Origin: Paenibacillus chitinolyticus NBRC 15660
Lineage (GTDB): Bacteria; Bacillota; Bacilli; Paenibacillales; NBRC-103111
Assembly (NCBI RefSeq): GCF_000739915.1
Contig: NZ_BBJT01000004.1
Span: 558,001 to 622,000, forward strand
DNA: 64,000 nucleotides
Reading direction: 5' to 3'
The position numbers and the translations under genes are program-made. Numbering within the stretch: the first letter of the stretch is position 1; each line of letters begins with the position of its first letter. A model generated the notes under the pieces. The model made no database searches and had not been told where the DNA came from. It worked only from the letters and a program-made list of their open reading frames with translations. Positions 1-9,150 of the stretch are shown here, piece by piece.

Positions 1-176
1 CGGCCCTTTGAAGCAGCAGCCTAAGTCGGCAGCTCCCGCGGGTGTATGCCAACCTTTATTTCTCCCCTCAGTAATTCATGATGTTGGGTTCATTGTATCA
101 TTCACGTCATTAATAAGTAAGCGGGCCGACGGCATTTCGGCGAAGATAGCGAGTAACGAAACGCAGCAAAAAAGAA

Positions 177-203
177 AAACCCTTCTTTATAAGCGAAGGG
201 TTT
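177..203 (-). terminator. Intrinsic terminator of the glcDF unit
   Basis: A 9-bp perfect stem (AAACCCTTC / GAAGGGTTT) with a 9-nt loop lies just past the glcF stop. Read leftward it is followed by a T-rich run. Positions 1-176 to its left hold no gene I can support. Confidence 0.8.
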
Positions 204-220
204 AAAAATTGCAGACGGCC

Positions 221-1789
221 TTATCTGTCCCCGAGCAGCCGCTCATGGAGAAAGTCGACGACATGCATGACCTTCATGCTGCCGTCGCCGTGACGCTCGT
301 TGCCCAGCTTCATTTGAAGCAGGCAGCCGGGATTGCTCGTCAGCAGATATCTGGCTTCCGTGGCGTTGGCATGGACCATTTTGTGATCCAATATCTGATT
401 GGCCATTTCCGGCTGGGTCAGATTATAGATGCCCGCCGAACCGCAGCAGCGGTCGGCCTCGAACATCTCCACGTACTCGACGCCCGCCACCTGCCGCATA
501 AGCTTCCGCGGAGCGTCGGAGGAGCGCATCACATTGCGCAGATGGCAGGAGTCCTGGTACGTGATGCGAACGGAAGACGCGGGTGCCGAGGCGGCAGCGG
601 CGCTCGCGGCAGACGGCTGCACGGACGCGTCCTCGATCGCCGCGAGCTCGGCGCCGATGTCCGCGGGAGCGGCTGCCGTGCTGCCGGCGGCCGCTGCGGT
701 TGCAGGCGTGCCCGCAACGGCGGCAGAGGCTTCCGCCTGCGCCGCAGGGTCCGCGGCCTGCGGCGCACTCGCTCCGGCGGCAACCGGACCGCCTGCCGTG
801 AGAGCCCGGCCCCGCTCGGCGAATTTCGGCACCCGGCCGAAGTTGACGAGCAGGTCGCTGACGTCCTTGACGCGGGCGGCAAACCACGCCGCGTCGTCCT
901 TCCACTGCGCATCCTCATGCAGCAGATGGTCGTACTCCGTCAGGATGGCTCCGCAGCCGCCCGCGTTGGAGACGATATAATCCACGCCGGCTTCCCGGAA
1001 GGCGCGGATATTGCCGCGGGCCAGCGAGCGTGCCCCGTCCGCCTCCCCGCTGTGCGCGTGAAGCGCGCCGCAGCAGTTCTGCGTGTCGGGGATGACCACT
1101 TCGAAGCCCGCTTGGGTGAGCAGCTCGACCGTATGGACATTCGTTTCCGTGAACATAACGTCCATCAGGCAGCCGCGGAAAAGCCCTACGGTCGCCACCT
1201 TGGCCCCGACAGCCGGATGGCGGCTCCCGATCCGCTCGATTACGCCCCGCGAGGACGACTCCGGCAAAATCTGTTCCATTTCCCTCATATGATCGGGGAA
1301 AAGCTTCATGATGCCGCTGCCCCGCGTGATTTTCTGCAGCCCCGAACGCTGATAAAATCCAAGCGCGCCGCCCAGCAGCTTCATCCGGTTCTGCTTCGGG
1401 AATACCGCCTTAAACGCCGTACGGCGGGCAAGCTTCACCCAGCCCCGGTGACTGTCCGTGTGATCCTCGATCGCATCGCGCGCCTGCTCGATAAGCTGCC
1501 CGTACTTCACGTCGGCGGGGCAAGCCGGCTCGCAGGCCCGGCAGCCGAGGCAGTGGTTCATCTGCTCTTCGAATGCGGCGTCCGGCGCCATAATCCCGTC
1601 CGCGACCGCCTTCATGAGCGCGATGCGGCCGCGCGGCGACTCCGCCTCGATGCCCGTTTCCCGGAAAGTCGGGCAGGCCGGCAGGCAGAAGCCGCAGCGC
1701 ATACAGTTCGTCAACTGGTCCTCGTCCAGGCGGAGCTTCAGCTTCTGTGCCAGCGGATTGCTCGTGGTGCATGCTGCTTTCTCAGCCAC
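221..1789 (-). CDS. glcF: Glycolate oxidase iron-sulfur subunit (GlcF-like)
   Basis: Predicted electron-transfer subunit that passes electrons from the flavin subunit of glycolate (or D-lactate) oxidase to the membrane chain. It is a cytoplasmic or membrane-associated protein of 522 residues. Two ferredoxin-type 4Fe-4S motifs are visible: CMRCGFCLPACP near residues 29-40 and CLGCRACEPACP near 80-91. Two CCG-type domains follow (CCGALHAHSGE and CCGSAGIYNLT), as in GlcF and heterodisulfide-reductase-like proteins. Residues about 326-406, between the two CCG domains, are an Ala/Pro-rich low-complexity stretch that is not part of the usual fold and makes the protein longer than the common ~440 residues. 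Its start overlaps the end of glcD by 8 bp, so the two genes should be translated together. The substrate (glycolate or lactate) cannot be fixed from sequence. Confidence 0.88.
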   Translation of the reverse strand: MAEKAACTTSNPLAQKLKLRLDEDQLTNCMRCGFCLPACPTFRETGIEAESPRGRIALMKAVADGIMAPDAAFEEQMNHCLGCRACEPACPADVKYGQLIEQARDAIEDHTDSHRGWVKLARRTAFKAVFPKQNRMKLLGGALGFYQRSGLQKITRGSGIMKLFPDHMREMEQILPESSSRGVIERIGSRHPAVGAKVATVGLFRGCLMDVMFTETNVHTVELLTQAGFEVVIPDTQNCCGALHAHSGEADGARSLARGNIRAFREAGVDYIVSNAGGCGAILTEYDHLLHEDAQWKDDAAWFAARVKDVSDLLVNFGRVPKFAERGRALTAGGPVAAGASAPQAADPAAQAEASAAVAGTPATAAAAGSTAAAPADIGAELAAIEDASVQPSAASAAAASAPASSVRITYQDSCHLRNVMRSSDAPRKLMRQVAGVEYVEMFEADRCCGSAGIYNLTQPEMANQILDHKMVHANATEARYLLTSNPGCLLQMKLGNERHGDGSMKVMHVVDFLHERLLGDR

Positions 1790-3197
1790 GGTCGATCACC
1801 ACCCTTTTGCGTGATTCTTTGGCGAAAACTTTGCCGGGATTGAGCAGATTAAACGGATCGAACGCCTGCTTGATCCCTTTCATGACCTCAATACCCGCCG
1901 CGCCCACTTTCCACTCCAGGAAAGGGGCTTTGACGAGGCCGACTCCGTGTTCCCCGGTAATCGTACCCCCGAGCCGGATCGCCGCTTCGAAAATTTCCTC
2001 GAAAGCGGCCTCGACCCGGTGAACCTCCTCGGGATCTCGCGCATCTGTCGTCGCCGTCGGGTGAAGATTTCCGTCGCCCGCATGGCCGAACGTGCAGATG
2101 GTTACGTCATGCTTCTTGGCGATCCGGTTAATCTCCATCACCATATCGGCGATCTTGGAGCGGGGAACGGTCGCATCCTCCAATATCGTCGTCGGACGCA
2201 GCCTTGCAAGCGCGGTAAACGCACTGCGCCTTGCCGTCAGCAGCTTCAGCGCTTCCTCTTCGTCCGCCGCGACGGCGATGCGGTCCGCGTTTTCGCTGCG
2301 GCAGATGTTCTCGATCATCGCGATATCCCGCTCCACCGTGGCGGGGTCGCCATCCTGCTCGATCAGCAGAATCGCTTCCATATCGAGAGGCAGCCCCAGC
2401 TTGGCGAAATCATCGACCACCCGGATGGTCGGATTATCGAGAAATTCCAGCGTGGCCGGGATGATCCGGTTCTCGATAATTTTCGAAACGGTGCGAGCCG
2501 CGCCGTACAAATCTTTGTACATCGCCAGCATCGTCTTTTTCGCCTTCGGCGGCGGAATGAGCTTCAAGGTCGCCTCCGTTATAACGGCCAGCGTTCCTTC
2601 CGATCCGACAAGCAGCTTCGTAAGGTCATACCCGGCCACGTCTTTCATGAGCTTGCCGCCGGTACGGATAATTTCCCCGCTAGGAAGCACAGCCTCCAGA
2701 CCGATAACGTAATCCTTCGTCGTCCCGTATTTCAGCCCGCGCAAACCTCCGGAGCACTCCGCAATATTGCCGCCGAGCGTGGAGATCGACATGGAACTCG
2801 GGTCCGGCGGGTAAAAAAGCCCCAAAGACTCCACATGGGTAATAAACTGTTTCGTATTCAAGCCCGGCTGCACGACCGCCGTCAAATTTTCCAGATCGAC
2901 CTCCAGAATGCGGTTCATCCGGTGCATCACCATCACGACCCCGCCCTGCACAGGCACGGTTCCCCCGCACAAATTCGTACCCGATCCGCGGCTGATAAGC
3001 GGTACCCGGTGTTCGCTCAGCACCTTCATAATGGCCGACACCTGAGCGGTATCCGCCGGATAAATTACGCCGTCGGGCAGCGACTGGAGCATCGGCGTCC
3101 CGTCGTAGGAATGGGTCACGAGCGACTGCGGATCGTCTTTAAACCCTTCCGCGCCCGCAATGGCGATCAATTTTTGTCTGACTTGTTCGTTCAGCAA
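1782..3197 (-). CDS. glcD: Glycolate oxidase FAD-binding subunit (GlcD-like)
   Basis: FAD-linked 2-hydroxyacid dehydrogenase of the VAO/PCMH family, about 471 residues. It would oxidise glycolate or D-lactate and hand electrons to the Fe-S subunit encoded next. The FAD-binding PCMH domain shows RGSGTNLCGGTVP and the GGNIAECSGGLRGLKYG segment; the C-terminal FAD-oxidase domain shows TFGHAGDGNLHP and ITGEHGVGLVK, both typical of GlcD. The frame is open to a GTG at 3206, but the Shine-Dalgarno AAGGGG (3207-3212) abuts that codon. It stands 9 nt from the TTG at 3197, which I prefer. Only D and F subunits are present; no glcE lies beside them. The divergent FadR-type regulator at 3403 is the likely controller. 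Confidence 0.88.
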   Translation of the reverse strand: MLNEQVRQKLIAIAGAEGFKDDPQSLVTHSYDGTPMLQSLPDGVIYPADTAQVSAIMKVLSEHRVPLISRGSGTNLCGGTVPVQGGVVMVMHRMNRILEVDLENLTAVVQPGLNTKQFITHVESLGLFYPPDPSSMSISTLGGNIAECSGGLRGLKYGTTKDYVIGLEAVLPSGEIIRTGGKLMKDVAGYDLTKLLVGSEGTLAVITEATLKLIPPPKAKKTMLAMYKDLYGAARTVSKIIENRIIPATLEFLDNPTIRVVDDFAKLGLPLDMEAILLIEQDGDPATVERDIAMIENICRSENADRIAVAADEEEALKLLTARRSAFTALARLRPTTILEDATVPRSKIADMVMEINRIAKKHDVTICTFGHAGDGNLHPTATTDARDPEEVHRVEAAFEEIFEAAIRLGGTITGEHGVGLVKAPFLEWKVGAAGIEVMKGIKQAFDPFNLLNPGKVFAKESRKRVVIDRG

Positions 3198-3305
3198 ATT
3201 CAGCACCCCTTTTATAAAATCGGCCCGCTTCTGAAAACGTCTTCATTTCTTTGTGATTGCTCTTTGATAAAGCCATTTAAGCGTTGAAATAAATTTCGAT
3301 AATAG

Positions 3306-3323
3306 ATCAGGTCATCTGATGAC
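3306..3323. promoter_or_regulatory. Palindromic candidate operator between glcD and the FadR-type regulator
   Basis: The divergent intergenic region holds a perfect 13-bp palindrome GTCATC-T-GATGAC at 3311-3323, overlapped by a second inverted repeat ATCAG-GTCAT-CTGAT at 3306-3320. FadR-subfamily regulators usually bind short palindromes in such divergent regions. That this one is the site is inference. Confidence 0.5.
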
Positions 3324-3402
3324 TTTCTTTACAATTAAGTATACACTAAAATAAATCAACCGGAAGCCGGAAAATAAAATTTTTAACACGGGGGCTTAAC
3401 AA

Positions 3403-4134
3403 ATGGATGTAAATACGAACGGACGGCCGCTTAAAAGTCATGAATGGGTGTTGAACGATCTCCGGAAGCAGCTGGAGGAAGGACGGCTCGCCGTCGGCGA
3501 CCGCCTCTCTTCCGTCGTGGACCTTGCCGCGCAATACGGCGTGGGCCGCTCCACGATCCGCGAAGCGCTGAGCGTCCTGAAGGCCATGGGCCTGCTCGAT
3601 ATCCGGCAGGGCGGCGGCACCTTCGTCAAGGCGCTCCCCACAGAGCCCCCGCACCCGGGCCTGCTGCGCCCGGAATGGGTCGGCCGGGCCGAATCGCTGC
3701 GGCACATCCTCGAGGTCCGGCGGGTGCTGGAGACCGGCTGCGCCTCTCTAGCCGCCGTCAGCCGGACGGATGACGATCTCGCCGCGCTCGCGGAGACCCT
3801 CCGCAGCATGGAGGAACATCTCGGCGACGAAGCGCTGAGCGAGCAGGCCGATGTCCGCTTCCATGAACAGATCGCCGCCGCCACGCACAATCCCGTGCTG
3901 GCCGATCTGATGGCGTCGCTTTCGCAGAAGCTGCACGACAGCATGAAAGACACACGGGCGCTCTGGTTTTACGCCGAGCGTTCATCGGCGGAGCGTCTGC
4001 TGCGCGAGCATCAGGCCATTTTCGACGCCATCCGTTCCCGGCAGCCGCAGGAAGCCTCGACGCGAATGGAGCAACATATTACCAAAGTGGAGCAGGTACT
4101 CGGGGAAAAAGGCGCCGATGTTCCGTCCCGGTAA
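3403..4134 (+). CDS. FadR-subfamily GntR transcriptional regulator
   Basis: DNA-binding regulator of 243 residues. Residues about 12-78 form a GntR winged helix-turn-helix (LAAQYGVGRSTIREALSVLK, then GLLDIRQGGGTFV). Residues about 95-230 look like the all-helical FCD ligand-binding domain (EVRRVLETGCASLAA, FHEQIAAATHNPVLADLM). Length and layout match LldR/GlcC/PdhR-type repressors that sense small carboxylic acids. It lies divergent to glcDF with a palindrome between, so control of glycolate or lactate oxidation is the natural inference. A GGGGG ribosome site precedes the ATG by about 8 nt. Confidence 0.85.
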   Translation: MDVNTNGRPLKSHEWVLNDLRKQLEEGRLAVGDRLSSVVDLAAQYGVGRSTIREALSVLKAMGLLDIRQGGGTFVKALPTEPPHPGLLRPEWVGRAESLRHILEVRRVLETGCASLAAVSRTDDDLAALAETLRSMEEHLGDEALSEQADVRFHEQIAAATHNPVLADLMASLSQKLHDSMKDTRALWFYAERSSAERLLREHQAIFDAIRSRQPQEASTRMEQHITKVEQVLGEKGADVPSR

Positions 4135-4541
4135 ACTTCCCCGCCGGACGACGCCCATGCTTCGCATTCTTATTGAGCATGCAGGCACACGCTTGCAAGG
4201 CAAGCCCTCTTGCCGTTCGTCACGCGATTACGGCTGAGTCAGGTTGCCGGTCCGTTTCGTCCAGTCTTTTAGCTGCCAGACGACCGACCTTGGCCGCAAT
4301 CCACGATTTTTCATCGGCTCATGTAGTCACGGCCGGCAGCCCGTCACGCTCTTGGCCCGAAGACCCTAGATTCAAGTCCCGTCCGCAGCCTGTCACGGCT
4401 CACTCCGCATCCGCGGGCTCGCTTCGCATCCCCGGGTTCTCTCCGCTTTGGCGGCAGCGCGTGGCCCGGCAGGCGGACAGCCCGTCACACCCTTCCGCAA
4501 GCTGAATAGGATGCTACAAGCAACCTTCGGGAGGGATTGTC
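4135..4541. other. Intergenic region, no supported gene; three short repeats
   Basis: A GC-rich 407-bp gap. Short open frames here have no ribosome site and no recognisable protein. The motif CAGCC(C/T)GTCAC occurs three times on the plus strand at about 4337, 4386 and 4478, irregularly spaced. The ribosome site of the next gene (GGGAGGG, about 4530-4536) closes the region. Confidence 0.5.
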
Positions 4542-5636
4542 GTGCCTACCATCAGCCTTTGCATGATCGTGAAGAACGAAGAGGATCATATCGGGCGCTG
4601 TCTTGCGTCCGTAGCGGATCTCGTGGACGAGATCATCATCGTGGATACGGGGTCCACGGACCGGACGGTCCCCATCGTGCGGGAGTATACGGACCGCGTC
4701 CATCATTTCCGGTGGATCGACGATTTTGCCGCCGCCCGCAATTATTCGTTTAGCCTGGCCGAAAAAGAGTACATCCTCTGGCTGGACGCGGACGACGTAT
4801 TCGAGGAGCCGGACCGGATCAAGCTCGCCTCGCTCAAGAAAACCCTGGAACCTTCCGTGGACGCGGTTAATATGGTTTACAACCTCGCTTTTGACGAATT
4901 CGGCCAAGTATCCGCCAGTATCCGGCGCAACCGCCTCGTCAAGAGAAGCTGCGGCTTTCTCTGGCACGGACCCGTGCATGAATATCTGGAAGTCGGCGGA
5001 AGTGTCCGGACGACGGATATCGCCGTCACCCACCGGGCTCTGTACCACGACAGCGGCCGCAATTTGCGCATTTACGAAAACCGGCTGGCCCGGAGAGAAA
5101 CCTTCTCGCCGAGGGACTTGTTTTATTTCGCCAATGAATTGAAAGACCACCGGATGTACAACCGGGCCATCCATTATTACGAGGAGTTTCTCGGGACGGG
5201 GAACGGCTGGATCGAGGACAACATCTCCGCATGCGGCAGGCTGGCGGACTGTTTTCACGCGCTCGGGGACGAGAAGCGGGAGCTAGACAGCGTGTTCCGC
5301 TCGTTCCTCTACGCAAGCCCCCGCGCTGAATTTTGCTGCCGGCTGGGCTACGTCTTTTTACGGAAAAAGGAGTACCGCACCGCCGCGTACTGGTACGAGG
5401 CCGCTTTACAGGCGGGAAAGCATACGGATTCGTGGGCGCTGACCCATGTCGCCTGCTCGACCTGGCTCCCGCATCTGCAGTTGTGCGTCTGCTATGACCG
5501 TCTAGGCGAACACGAGCTTGCGCACCGGCACAACGAGACGGTGCTGGAGTACCGTCCCGGCGACCGCCAGGCTTTGGCCAACAAGACTTATCTCGACGGC
5601 GTGCTGGCCAGAAAAGAAGAAGCCCCCGCGGATTAA
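4542..5636 (+). CDS. Family 2 glycosyltransferase with C-terminal TPR-like region
   Basis: Predicted cytoplasmic glycosyltransferase of 364 residues with a GT-A fold at residues 1-~210. Visible motifs are ISLCMIVKNEEDHIGRCL at the start, the sugar-nucleotide loop VDTGSTDRT, and the metal-binding LDADD near residues 84-88. The C-terminal third is helical with repeated aromatic/alanine spacing (YNRAIHYYEEFL, YRTAAYWYEAAL), like tetratricopeptide repeats. The start is GTG, 5 nt after GGGAGGGATT. This family includes protein-glycosylating enzymes such as SunS, and a second, more SunS-like enzyme lies 3 kb away; whether this one modifies a protein is unknown. It has its own terminator, so it appears monocistronic. 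Confidence 0.82.
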   Translation: MPTISLCMIVKNEEDHIGRCLASVADLVDEIIIVDTGSTDRTVPIVREYTDRVHHFRWIDDFAAARNYSFSLAEKEYILWLDADDVFEEPDRIKLASLKKTLEPSVDAVNMVYNLAFDEFGQVSASIRRNRLVKRSCGFLWHGPVHEYLEVGGSVRTTDIAVTHRALYHDSGRNLRIYENRLARRETFSPRDLFYFANELKDHRMYNRAIHYYEEFLGTGNGWIEDNISACGRLADCFHALGDEKRELDSVFRSFLYASPRAEFCCRLGYVFLRKKEYRTAAYWYEAALQAGKHTDSWALTHVACSTWLPHLQLCVCYDRLGEHELAHRHNETVLEYRPGDRQALANKTYLDGVLARKEEAPAD

Positions 5637-5650
5637 CCCGCGGGGGTTTT
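5623..5650 (+). terminator. Terminator overlapping the glycosyltransferase stop codon
   Basis: CCCCCGCGG / CCGCGGGGG stem (5623-5631 and 5638-5646) followed by TTTTG. The TAA stop codon (5634-5636) sits in the loop, so the stem's left arm encodes the last residues. Confidence 0.85.
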
Positions 5651-5742
5651 GTTTGCAGTCTGAGGCAAGGGCCGGATTTGTTTGCAGAATGGGCAGGAGC
5701 CTAAATTCCCGGACAGTGTTGCTGCACGGTGTCCCTGCACGA

Positions 5743-5881
5743 TGTCCCTGCCCAGCGCCTATGCGTGGTGCTTCTTCATGCTGTCCCTGCGCAGTGTCTT
5801 TGCTCGTTGTCTCTGCGCCGTGTCCCTGCCCAGCGCCTCTGCGTGGTGCTTCTGCATGCTGCCCTTGCGCGGTGTCTCTGC
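5743..5881. repeat. Imperfect direct repeat, 61-bp units 78 bp apart
   Basis: Positions 5743-5803 and 5821-5881 match at about 55 of 61 bases. Inside and around them the motif TGTCCCTGC recurs at short intervals (about 5730, 5743, 5782, 5821). No ribosome site or credible protein is present in the 5651-5930 gap, so this looks like non-coding repeat expansion. Confidence 0.7.
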
Positions 5882-5930
5882 CAATCGCCTCTGTTCGGCG
5901 CCTCTGCCGGCGTCGTTTCCTCCGCTGACG

Positions 5931-7379
5931 CTAACCCAGCACCGGCGGCTTCCTGCGCGGGCGAAGCTGCTCGAAGGCGTAAGCCAGCTTGATGAGCATG
6001 GGCTCCGCGAAAGCTCCTCCCGTGAACATCACGCCGAAAGGCATCCCGCTCCGCAAGTACCCGCTCGGCACCGCGATCGAAGGATAACCGGCCTTGGCCG
6101 CGATCTCGTCGCCCGCCGTGTTGGGGAACAGCAGCGCATCGAGCTGATGCTTCCGCATCGCGAAGTCGATCCCTTCCGTCCGGGACAAACGGAGGTCGGC
6201 CAGCCGGTGAAGCAGATATTCGGGTTCGGTCAGCTTGCCCGAAGTGGCTTCCGACCGGATCAGCACCTGCTGCCCGTACTTCAGCGCTTCGTCCGCATGG
6301 GCCTCGTTAAAGGCGATCAGCTCCGCCAGCGTATACACCGGCAGTCCGTCAGGAAGCCTGCTCAGATACGCGTTGATATCCGCCTTAAACTCGTAGTAGA
6401 ACACCTTCGAATGGTGACCGGACAGCTCTTCCAGCGAAGGAATCTCCACCGGATCGACGATGACCGCCCCCGCCTCCCGGATTTCCTCTAGCAGGCCTTC
6501 GAAAAGCTCCCGTTCCTCGTCGGTGAGCGGGTCCAGGTGCTCGCTGCGCGGAACGCCGATCCGTGCGCCTTTCAAGCCGTCCTTGTCCAGATGGACGGTA
6601 AAGTCCGGCTCTTCCAAGCCTGCCGCGCTGCCTGTCGCCGCATCCTGCGGATCGTACCCGCAGAGCACGCTAAGCAGCGCGGCGGCGTCCGCCACCGTCC
6701 GGGCCATCGGTCCGGCGGTGTCCTGGCTGTGCGCGAGCGGAATGATGCCGCTTCGCGAAATGCGTCCCAGCGTCGGCTTGATGCCGACGACGGAGTTGTG
6801 GATCGCCGGGCTGAGAATGGAGCCCGACGTCTCGGTTCCGATGGCAACCGTCGTGACGTCGATGGCGACGGAGGCGCCGCTTCCCGTGCTCGATCCGCCG
6901 GCGAACAGGTCCGCCCCGTACGGGTTCAGCACCTGGCCTCCGCGGGAGCTGTAACCGGAAATCATATCGTCGGCCATGAAATTGGCCCATTCCGTCATGT
7001 TCGCTTTGCCGAGGATAATCGCCCCGGCTTCTCTCAGCTTTTTGACAAGAAAGGCGTCTTCCCCGGCGTAATGATCCTTGAGCGCAAGGGAACCCGCGCT
7101 TGTATGCATGTTATCCGCCGTCTGAATGTTGTCCTTGAGCAGGACGGGAATGCCGTGGAGCGGTCCGCGTACTTGTCCGAGCCGCCTCTGTGCATCCGCC
7201 GCCTCCGCCAGATGCAGAGCGTCCGGATTCAGCTCCAGGACTGAATTAATGCCGGGCCCCTGCTGATCGAACGCCGCGATCCGTTCGATATAATACCGGA
7301 CCAGTTGGAACGACGTGCATTCTCCCTGCTCCATGGCATGCTGCAGCCCGGCAATGGTTGCTTCCGCAAATAAAACCAT
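5931..7379 (-). CDS. Amidase-signature family protein
   Basis: Predicted amide hydrolase of 482 residues. The amidase-signature Ser-cisSer-Lys machinery is visible: HGIPVLLKDNIQT carries the lysine, GGSSTGSGASVA the glycine/serine loop, and TETSGSILSPAIHN the nucleophile segment. Length fits stand-alone amidases better than GatA, and no gatB or gatC is nearby. The ATG at 7379 follows AGAGGGGAA at good spacing. It sits between two glycosyltransferase genes, but I see nothing that ties it to peptide modification. The natural substrate is unknown. Confidence 0.85.
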   Translation of the reverse strand: MVLFAEATIAGLQHAMEQGECTSFQLVRYYIERIAAFDQQGPGINSVLELNPDALHLAEAADAQRRLGQVRGPLHGIPVLLKDNIQTADNMHTSAGSLALKDHYAGEDAFLVKKLREAGAIILGKANMTEWANFMADDMISGYSSRGGQVLNPYGADLFAGGSSTGSGASVAIDVTTVAIGTETSGSILSPAIHNSVVGIKPTLGRISRSGIIPLAHSQDTAGPMARTVADAAALLSVLCGYDPQDAATGSAAGLEEPDFTVHLDKDGLKGARIGVPRSEHLDPLTDEERELFEGLLEEIREAGAVIVDPVEIPSLEELSGHHSKVFYYEFKADINAYLSRLPDGLPVYTLAELIAFNEAHADEALKYGQQVLIRSEATSGKLTEPEYLLHRLADLRLSRTEGIDFAMRKHQLDALLFPNTAGDEIAAKAGYPSIAVPSGYLRSGMPFGVMFTGGAFAEPMLIKLAYAFEQLRPRRKPPVLG

Positions 7380-7568
7380 TATGCGGTTCCCCTCTCTTTT
7401 TCATCGCTAAAATAAGTTCCGTCTGTTTCCCGGTTCTCGTTACACTCCCATTATCCCAGAGGGCAGACCGTTCCTACAAGGGTACGATTCATTATAGAAA
7501 AAAAGGCCTCCGTGCCGGCAGCTTGACCTCGGCGCAGAAACCTTGTTAATGCGGATGTTCTGTTCGTA

Positions 7569-9089
7569 TCATCCTTCCAAAAATGCGGCTATCTCCTCCT
7601 GAAGCCCGCCCAGCCTCTCCCGGAGGTCTTGGAGGATTCTTTCGTCAGAGATAAGGGAGTAGAGATGGAACGCCCGCTTGTATTGTCCGGCCGCCATAAA
7701 TATCTCCCCGATCAGCCGCGTGACATGATCGCTTCTGGGGTGCAGCAGGGAATACGGATGCTCCAGCTGTTTCAGCCGGTTCAGCCCCGATTCGGCTCGG
7801 GTCACCAGATTCCCCGTGCCGTCCGTATACTCATGCAGAAGCAAATAGTACAGCCCGTCGGTGCAATCGGGATAGATCGCGTTGATTTCCTCTGCCAGGG
7901 CATTCAGCGGCTCGTTGTATTGAGGCTGTCTGTCCAGTATACCGGCCAAAAGCAGCAGGCTGCGCAGATGAAAATGGTCCGGCTCGGTACGCGTTCCCCT
8001 TAGCCGGAGTCCTTTGCGGATTCCCTCCACGACTTCATGGTCGGGATATCCCGCTTCCTGCTTTTCCCTCGCCAGAAAATAGTGCCACCGGATGTTATCC
8101 GGCTCCCTGGACACCATCTGTTCTTCCAGCCGGATGTTCCGCTCGTGCTTATTCTTCGCCTTGATCACCTTCGGCTCGTACCCGTCGTGAGACAGCGTGA
8201 AATTCGTCATAAGATGCCGCAGATCCGCGCCTCTTTCGTCCATCTCCCTCCGGAGATCCTCATGAATGACGCCGTAGTAGCGCAGCCCGTCTTCCCGGCG
8301 GTACATTCTGCGGGTCAGCGTCAATTCCCCGCCGTCATGGTTGACGATTTTGGGCGAGACGACCAGCGCTTCGGCCGGACAATCGTAGAACAGCCCCAAA
8401 AAAGCTCTAAGCTCCGCCCCGTCGCCGATCAGGGCTTCGTCCGCATCCAACTGGAAGATCCAGTCTCCGGCCGCCAGATCGTTCAGCCGGTTGCGGATTT
8501 CGGCAAAATCGTCCTGCCATTCCGCAAATTCGATCCGGACGTGGGGGTGGCCGCCGCGGATTATGTCGACCGTGCCGTCCGTCGAGCCCGTATCGAGGAC
8601 GATGATCTCGTCGGCCAGCCCCTGCACACTGTCGAGACAGCGCGCGATGCACCGTTCTTCGTTGAAGACGGGAATAACGACCGATATCGACGCCTGGCCC
8701 GGCCGGAGCAGATCCTCGAGCAGTTCTCCGTATTCGCTGCCGTTCAGCGCCGCTAATTCTTCCCGCATGTGAGGCGGTTCTTCTCCGATGAGGGAAGCAA
8801 GCTCATCCGAGCATTCCCTCACCTTTTCCAGCAGGGTAATCCGCTTTTCAACCCGGCGGAGCAGGTTCTCCGCGAGCCCGTCCGCGCTGGACGGTTGTGT
8901 GGAGTGGACAGATCCGGAGAGCGGGAGCGGCATCCCCGGCTCTGCTTGAGCCCGCACCTCTCCGAATGCGTGCTCCGGCCCCGGGTTCCGGGACTCCTCC
9001 GCGGAACGAAGCAGCTCCTTATGTATGGTTTCAAAGAAAGGGAGATTGTATCGGTACGCGTTCAGCCAATCCCGGTCCATCGTAGTCAT
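7569..9089 (-). CDS. SunS-like family 2 glycosyltransferase (putative peptide glycosyltransferase)
   Basis: A 506-residue protein. Residues 1-~130 are a helical/Pro-Ser-rich extension; a GT-A domain starts near 136 (SVVIPVFNEERCIARCL, VLDTGSTDGTVDII near 164-177, metal-binding LDADEA near 214-219); the rest is helical and TPR-like. As I remember SunS, the S-glycosyltransferase of sublancin, the shared points are the YE/W-x-DDF-x-RN segment, a C-terminal hallmark of the form HDGY-x-P followed by K-x-K-x-x-x-R-N-I-x-L, and an EP-(D/E)-N-x-x-W repeat. Here these read WQDDFAEIRN, LSHDGYEPK, ERNIRLEEQM and EPDNIRWHYF. It starts ATG after GAGGCGGAGGAG, 103 bp downstream of a leader-peptide gene transcribed the same way and past a terminator. 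Its role would be to attach a sugar to that peptide; donor and target residue cannot be read from sequence. Confidence 0.75.
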   Translation of the reverse strand: MTTMDRDWLNAYRYNLPFFETIHKELLRSAEESRNPGPEHAFGEVRAQAEPGMPLPLSGSVHSTQPSSADGLAENLLRRVEKRITLLEKVRECSDELASLIGEEPPHMREELAALNGSEYGELLEDLLRPGQASISVVIPVFNEERCIARCLDSVQGLADEIIVLDTGSTDGTVDIIRGGHPHVRIEFAEWQDDFAEIRNRLNDLAAGDWIFQLDADEALIGDGAELRAFLGLFYDCPAEALVVSPKIVNHDGGELTLTRRMYRREDGLRYYGVIHEDLRREMDERGADLRHLMTNFTLSHDGYEPKVIKAKNKHERNIRLEEQMVSREPDNIRWHYFLAREKQEAGYPDHEVVEGIRKGLRLRGTRTEPDHFHLRSLLLLAGILDRQPQYNEPLNALAEEINAIYPDCTDGLYYLLLHEYTDGTGNLVTRAESGLNRLKQLEHPYSLLHPRSDHVTRLIGEIFMAAGQYKRAFHLYSLISDERILQDLRERLGGLQEEIAAFLEG

Positions 9090-9150
9090 GCGCTCACTCC
9101 TCCGCCTCTTGAATCTTTATACCGGGATTATTACCCGGCATAGCGATATG

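Noticed and set aside
209-1843. 544-codon open frame on the plus strand
   Set aside because: It is antisense to glcF in a GC-rich gene, has no ribosome site and Arg/His-rich shadow composition. Similar long shadows opposite the Ig-repeat gene, ilvB and leuA were rejected for the same reason.
4173-4505. 110-codon frame in the gap before the first glycosyltransferase
   Set aside because: No ribosome site, odd composition, no recognisable domain.
5931-7379. Amidase as part of the peptide-modification locus
   Set aside because: Standard amidase-signature enzyme with its own ribosome site; nothing links it to the precursor except proximity.
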